Positions 61,439 through 64,000 of a DNA stretch of 64,000 nt are shown one piece after another. The notes below the pieces were generated by a model. That model saw nothing but the letters and a program-made list of their open reading frames with translations. It did not search any database and was not told the DNA's origin. Source of the stretch: DASYLJ01 sp964432595 (GTDB lineage Bacteria; Desulfobacterota; Binatia; DP-6); contig CAYSOF010000016.1 in NCBI GenBank assembly GCA_964432595.1, positions 1-64,000 of the forward strand. The letters are read 5' to 3'. A program made the position numbers and the translations under genes. The number at the start of each line of letters is the position of its first letter. Within the stretch, counting starts at the first letter, position 1.

Positions 61439-62587
61439 ATGGCACTCGTTCTCACCGAAGAGCAGGAGTTCCTCCAGCGCACGGCGCGTGAATTCGTCGC
61501 CGGCAAGTCGTCGTTCAAGCGTCTGCGCAGCCTGCGCGACGACCGCGACGGCGGCGGCTTCTCGCGCGAGCTGTGGGCGGAGATGGCGCAGCTCGGCTGG
61601 CTCGGCATCGTCATTCCCGAAAGCCACGGCGGCGCGGGGCTCGGCTGGACCGAGCTCATGGTCGTCATGGAGGAGCTCGGGCGCGGGCTCATGCCGGAGC
61701 CGATGGTCGGTACGGTGCTGCTCGGCGCCACGGCGATCCTCCTCGGCGGCACGGAAGCGCAGAAGCAGGCGCACCTGCCCGTGATCGCGTCGGGCGAACG
61801 GCTGCTCGCCCTGGCCTACCAGGAGCCGCAGAGCCGCTGGAACCCGAGCCACGTCGCGACGCGCGCCGAGCGCGCGGGTGGCGGGTGGAAGCTCACGGGC
61901 GAGAAGATCCAGGTGCTGGACGGTCAGGCGGCCGACTGGTTCGTCGTGACGGCGCGGACGGCGGGCGAGACGACCGACGCCGACGGCATCGCGCTGTTCC
62001 TCGTGCCGCGCGACGCGCCCGGGGTCACCGTCGAGCAGCAGCACCGGGTCGACGCGCGCGGCGCCGCGATCGTGCGGCTCGAGAGCGTCACGGTGACGGC
62101 GGAGGCGATGCTCGGCGGCGACGGGCAGGGCGGGGCGCTGCTGCAGCGCGTCCTCGACCGCGCGACCATCGCGCTCAGCGCGGAGATGCTCGGGGCCATG
62201 AGCGCCTGCTTCGAGATGACGCTCGCGTACCTGAAGACGCGGCAGCAGTTCGGCGTCCTCATCGGCACGTTCCAGGCGCTCAAGCACCGCGCGGCCCGGA
62301 TGTACATCGAGACCGAGCTCGCCCGCTCGGTCGTGATGGCCGCCCACAAGGCGCTCGACGACGGCGCCGACGACGCGCAGGTGGCGCGGCTCGCCAGCGT
62401 CGCGAAGGCCCGGTGTTCGGACGCGTTCGTGTTGATCGGCAACGAAGGCGTGCAGATGCATGGCGGCATCGGCATGACGGACGAGCACGACGTCGGCTTC
62501 TTCCTGAAGCGCGCGCGCGCCGCCGAGATGCAGTTCGGCGACGCCGCCTGGCATCGGGGCCGGGTCGCGCTGGTCGACGGCTACTGA
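61439..62587 (+). CDS. Acyl-CoA dehydrogenase lacking the catalytic Glu
   Basis: 382 residues. ACAD fold with GWLGIVIPESHGGAGLGW, TGEKIQVLDGQAADWF, RQQFGVLIGTFQALKHR and the end MHGGIGMTDEHDVGFFLKR. Where the neighbour has EGGT, this protein reads AEMQFGDAAW, with Gly at the catalytic-base position, and its FAD motifs are poorer. This matches the non-catalytic partner of two-subunit (alpha2beta2) ACADs such as those of the mycobacterial steroid side-chain enzymes. It is 5 bases after the first ACAD. Confidence 0.9.
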   Translation: MALVLTEEQEFLQRTAREFVAGKSSFKRLRSLRDDRDGGGFSRELWAEMAQLGWLGIVIPESHGGAGLGWTELMVVMEELGRGLMPEPMVGTVLLGATAILLGGTEAQKQAHLPVIASGERLLALAYQEPQSRWNPSHVATRAERAGGGWKLTGEKIQVLDGQAADWFVVTARTAGETTDADGIALFLVPRDAPGVTVEQQHRVDARGAAIVRLESVTVTAEAMLGGDGQGGALLQRVLDRATIALSAEMLGAMSACFEMTLAYLKTRQQFGVLIGTFQALKHRAARMYIETELARSVVMAAHKALDDGADDAQVARLASVAKARCSDAFVLIGNEGVQMHGGIGMTDEHDVGFFLKRARAAEMQFGDAAWHRGRVALVDGY

Positions 62588-62604
62588 CGACGTCCCCGCC
62601 ATCG

Positions 62605-64000
62605 GTGACGGACGAGACGCGGCAGCGGCTCGCGACCGCCTATCGCGCCGAGACGGCCCGGCTGATCGCGCAGCGCCTGCCGCTCGCGATCGCGCTGTAT
62701 CTCGGCGCGGGCATCGCGCTGGTCCTGCTCGAGAGCGCGCATCACCCCGAGCGCCGGCGGATCATCGCGATCCGGTTCATCGCCGACGCGATCGTCGCGG
62801 TGACGGCGATCGTCGTGAGCCGCACGTGGCCGTCGGGCAGCACGCCGACGATGGCGGGCGCCGCCATGCTCATGACGCTGGCGACGTTCAGCGGGCTCTA
62901 CAACGTCCAGGTGGGCGGGCTGCTCGAGCGCTACGTGATGATCCAGGTGTGCATCCTGAACGGCGCGGCGGTGTTCTTCCCGTGGGGGTGGCGGCCGCAG
63001 CTCGTGGCGGTCATGACGGCGGTGGCGGTCTTCGTGCTGACGTCGCCGCATCTCGCGTCGGCCGACGCGGGCGGCTTCGGCGCCTTCGGGCTCCTCGTCG
63101 CCGGCGGCACGTCGGTGCTCGGCGCGATGACGGTCGACCGGCATCGGTTCGAGGCGTTCGTGCGCGCGGCGCGCGAGCGCGAGGAGGCCGACATCGCCGC
63201 CGTGCTGCTGCGCGTGTCGCAGACGCTCGGCGGGCACACCGACCGCCCGCACATGCTCGACGCGGTGAACCGGCTGGCGGTCGAGGCCGTCGGTTGCGAC
63301 TGGTCGAGCACGTTCGCCTGGGACGAGCGCGAGCAGGCGTATCGCTTCACCGCGGGGGCGGGGCTGCGGCCCGAGCCGGCGGGCGAGCTCGCGCGGCTCG
63401 TCGTCACCCGCGACAGCCTCCCGGTGCTGCGCACGCTGCGTCCGGGCGGGCTCGTCGAGATCGCGGACCCGTCGACGCAGGCGCTCGTCCCGCCGGAGCT
63501 GATGGCGCGCTGGGACATGGGCGCGACGCTGTTCGTGGCGATCTCGCGCGGCAACGACGTCGCCGGCGTCCTCATCTGCGCCGATCGCACCCGGCGCGGG
63601 CCGTTCTCGGAGCGGCAGCGGCGGGTCGCGGTCGGCATCGCGCAGGCGACGGCGATCGCGCTCGAGAACACGCGGCTGATCGTCGACCTGCAGGCGGCGA
63701 ACCAGCTCAAGACGGAGTTCGTGTCGACGATGTCGCACGAGCTGCGCACGCCGTTGAACGTCATCCTCGGCTTCTCCGAGATGGCGCGCGACCAGGCGCT
63801 GCCGGCGGCCGAGCGCGAGCGCTGCCTCGAGCGCGTCGAGACCGCCGGACGCGAGCTGATGGAGCTGATCGAGGACACGCTCGAGATCGGGCGCATCGAG
63901 AGCGGCCGCGACGAGGTGCGGCTCGAGCCCGTCGCGCTCGGGGAGCTGTGGCGCGATCTCGGCGACGCGTGCGGACGCATCCCGCGCCGCGCGGCCGTGG
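62605..64000 (+). CDS. GAF histidine kinase, C-terminally cut by window end
   Basis: 465 residues visible from a GTG at 62605 with no stop before the window ends; the ATP-binding domain is outside. Six N-terminal membrane helices (about 20-190; LIAQRLPLAIALYLGAGIAL) lead to a GAF domain (about 205-360) and HisKA motif VSTMSHELRTPLNVILGF (His378). It is a paralogue of the kinase at 16.2-18.5 kb but has one GAF domain fewer. It begins 17 bases after the second ACAD, so co-transcription is possible. Its ATG-less start means simple scans can miss it. Confidence 0.88.
   Translation, partial: MTDETRQRLATAYRAETARLIAQRLPLAIALYLGAGIALVLLESAHHPERRRIIAIRFIADAIVAVTAIVVSRTWPSGSTPTMAGAAMLMTLATFSGLYNVQVGGLLERYVMIQVCILNGAAVFFPWGWRPQLVAVMTAVAVFVLTSPHLASADAGGFGAFGLLVAGGTSVLGAMTVDRHRFEAFVRAAREREEADIAAVLLRVSQTLGGHTDRPHMLDAVNRLAVEAVGCDWSSTFAWDEREQAYRFTAGAGLRPEPAGELARLVVTRDSLPVLRTLRPGGLVEIADPSTQALVPPELMARWDMGATLFVAISRGNDVAGVLICADRTRRGPFSERQRRVAVGIAQATAIALENTRLIVDLQAANQLKTEFVSTMSHELRTPLNVILGFSEMARDQALPAAERERCLERVETAGRELMELIEDTLEIGRIESGRDEVRLEPVALGELWRDLGDACGRIPRRAAV

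Overview
The window is 64 kb of very G+C-rich DNA (around 70% by eye). It is packed with genes on both strands and has no gene-free stretch longer than about 150 bases. I saw no tRNA, rRNA, CRISPR array, transposase, integrase or phage gene, and no compositional break that suggests recent transfer. It reads as ordinary chromosome of a free-living, Gram-negative-type bacterium of the deltaproteobacterial/Binatota-like kind. The pointers are a Bat aerotolerance operon, many lipoproteins, secreted calcium-repeat proteins, class III cyclase signalling, and many CoA, P450 and LLM-flavoprotein catabolic genes. The taxonomic guess is inference only.

Layout. 1-7.8 kb: a fused moxR/DUF58/batA/batB-C/batD-E operon. 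7.8-10.5 kb: a histone-like basic protein, a TPR protein, a secreted alpha/beta hydrolase and a lipoprotein. 10.6-16.2 kb: aldo/keto reductase, LLM flavoprotein, small membrane protein, then a TetR regulator with a near-perfect promoter/operator, an acyltransferase-3 membrane protein and a secreted GH5 glycosidase. 16.2-22.4 kb (minus): GAF histidine kinase, secreted PQQ-like beta-propeller protein, SUMF1-fold protein. 22.4-26.8 kb: HSL-type esterase, two different FAD oxidoreductases, a lipoprotein. 26.8-31.9 kb (minus): thrombospondin-type-3 repeat protein, then an amidase/crotonase/crotonase operon. 31.9-34.9 kb: thioesterase, lipoprotein, DTW-domain tRNA modification enzyme, small basic protein. 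34.9-41.4 kb: FtsH, cytochrome P450, CDF metal transporter, Lon. 41.4-45.2 kb: methyltransferase, FolM-like SDR, HelD-like helicase. 45.2-50.9 kb: membrane-bound class III cyclase, two small proteins, bifunctional penicillin-binding protein. 50.9-54.5 kb: rhodanese, then a lipid-modification cassette in which a cyclopropane synthase is split into two genes around a geranylgeranyl-reductase-type flavoprotein, convergent with a diiron ferritin-like protein. 54.5-58.9 kb: MscS channel with a cyclic-nucleotide-binding domain, rhodanese, hemerythrin, secreted acidic-repeat protein. 58.9-64 kb: LLM flavoprotein, small membrane protein, a pair of acyl-CoA dehydrogenases, and a second GAF histidine kinase that runs off the end.

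Functional themes. (1) Envelope quality control and stress: Bat system, FtsH, Lon, PBP, MscS channel. (2) CoA-ester and lipid catabolism or modification: two crotonases, amidase, thioesterase, P450, two LLM flavoproteins, an acyl-CoA dehydrogenase pair of which only one member keeps the catalytic Glu, and the split CFA cassette. (3) Signalling: two paralogous orphan GAF histidine kinases, and a cyclase lying about 7 kb from a cyclic-nucleotide-gated-type channel. The most unusual item is the split cyclopropane-synthase/flavoprotein/diiron cassette at 51.3-54.4 kb, a candidate route to a methyl-branched or otherwise modified membrane fatty acid.
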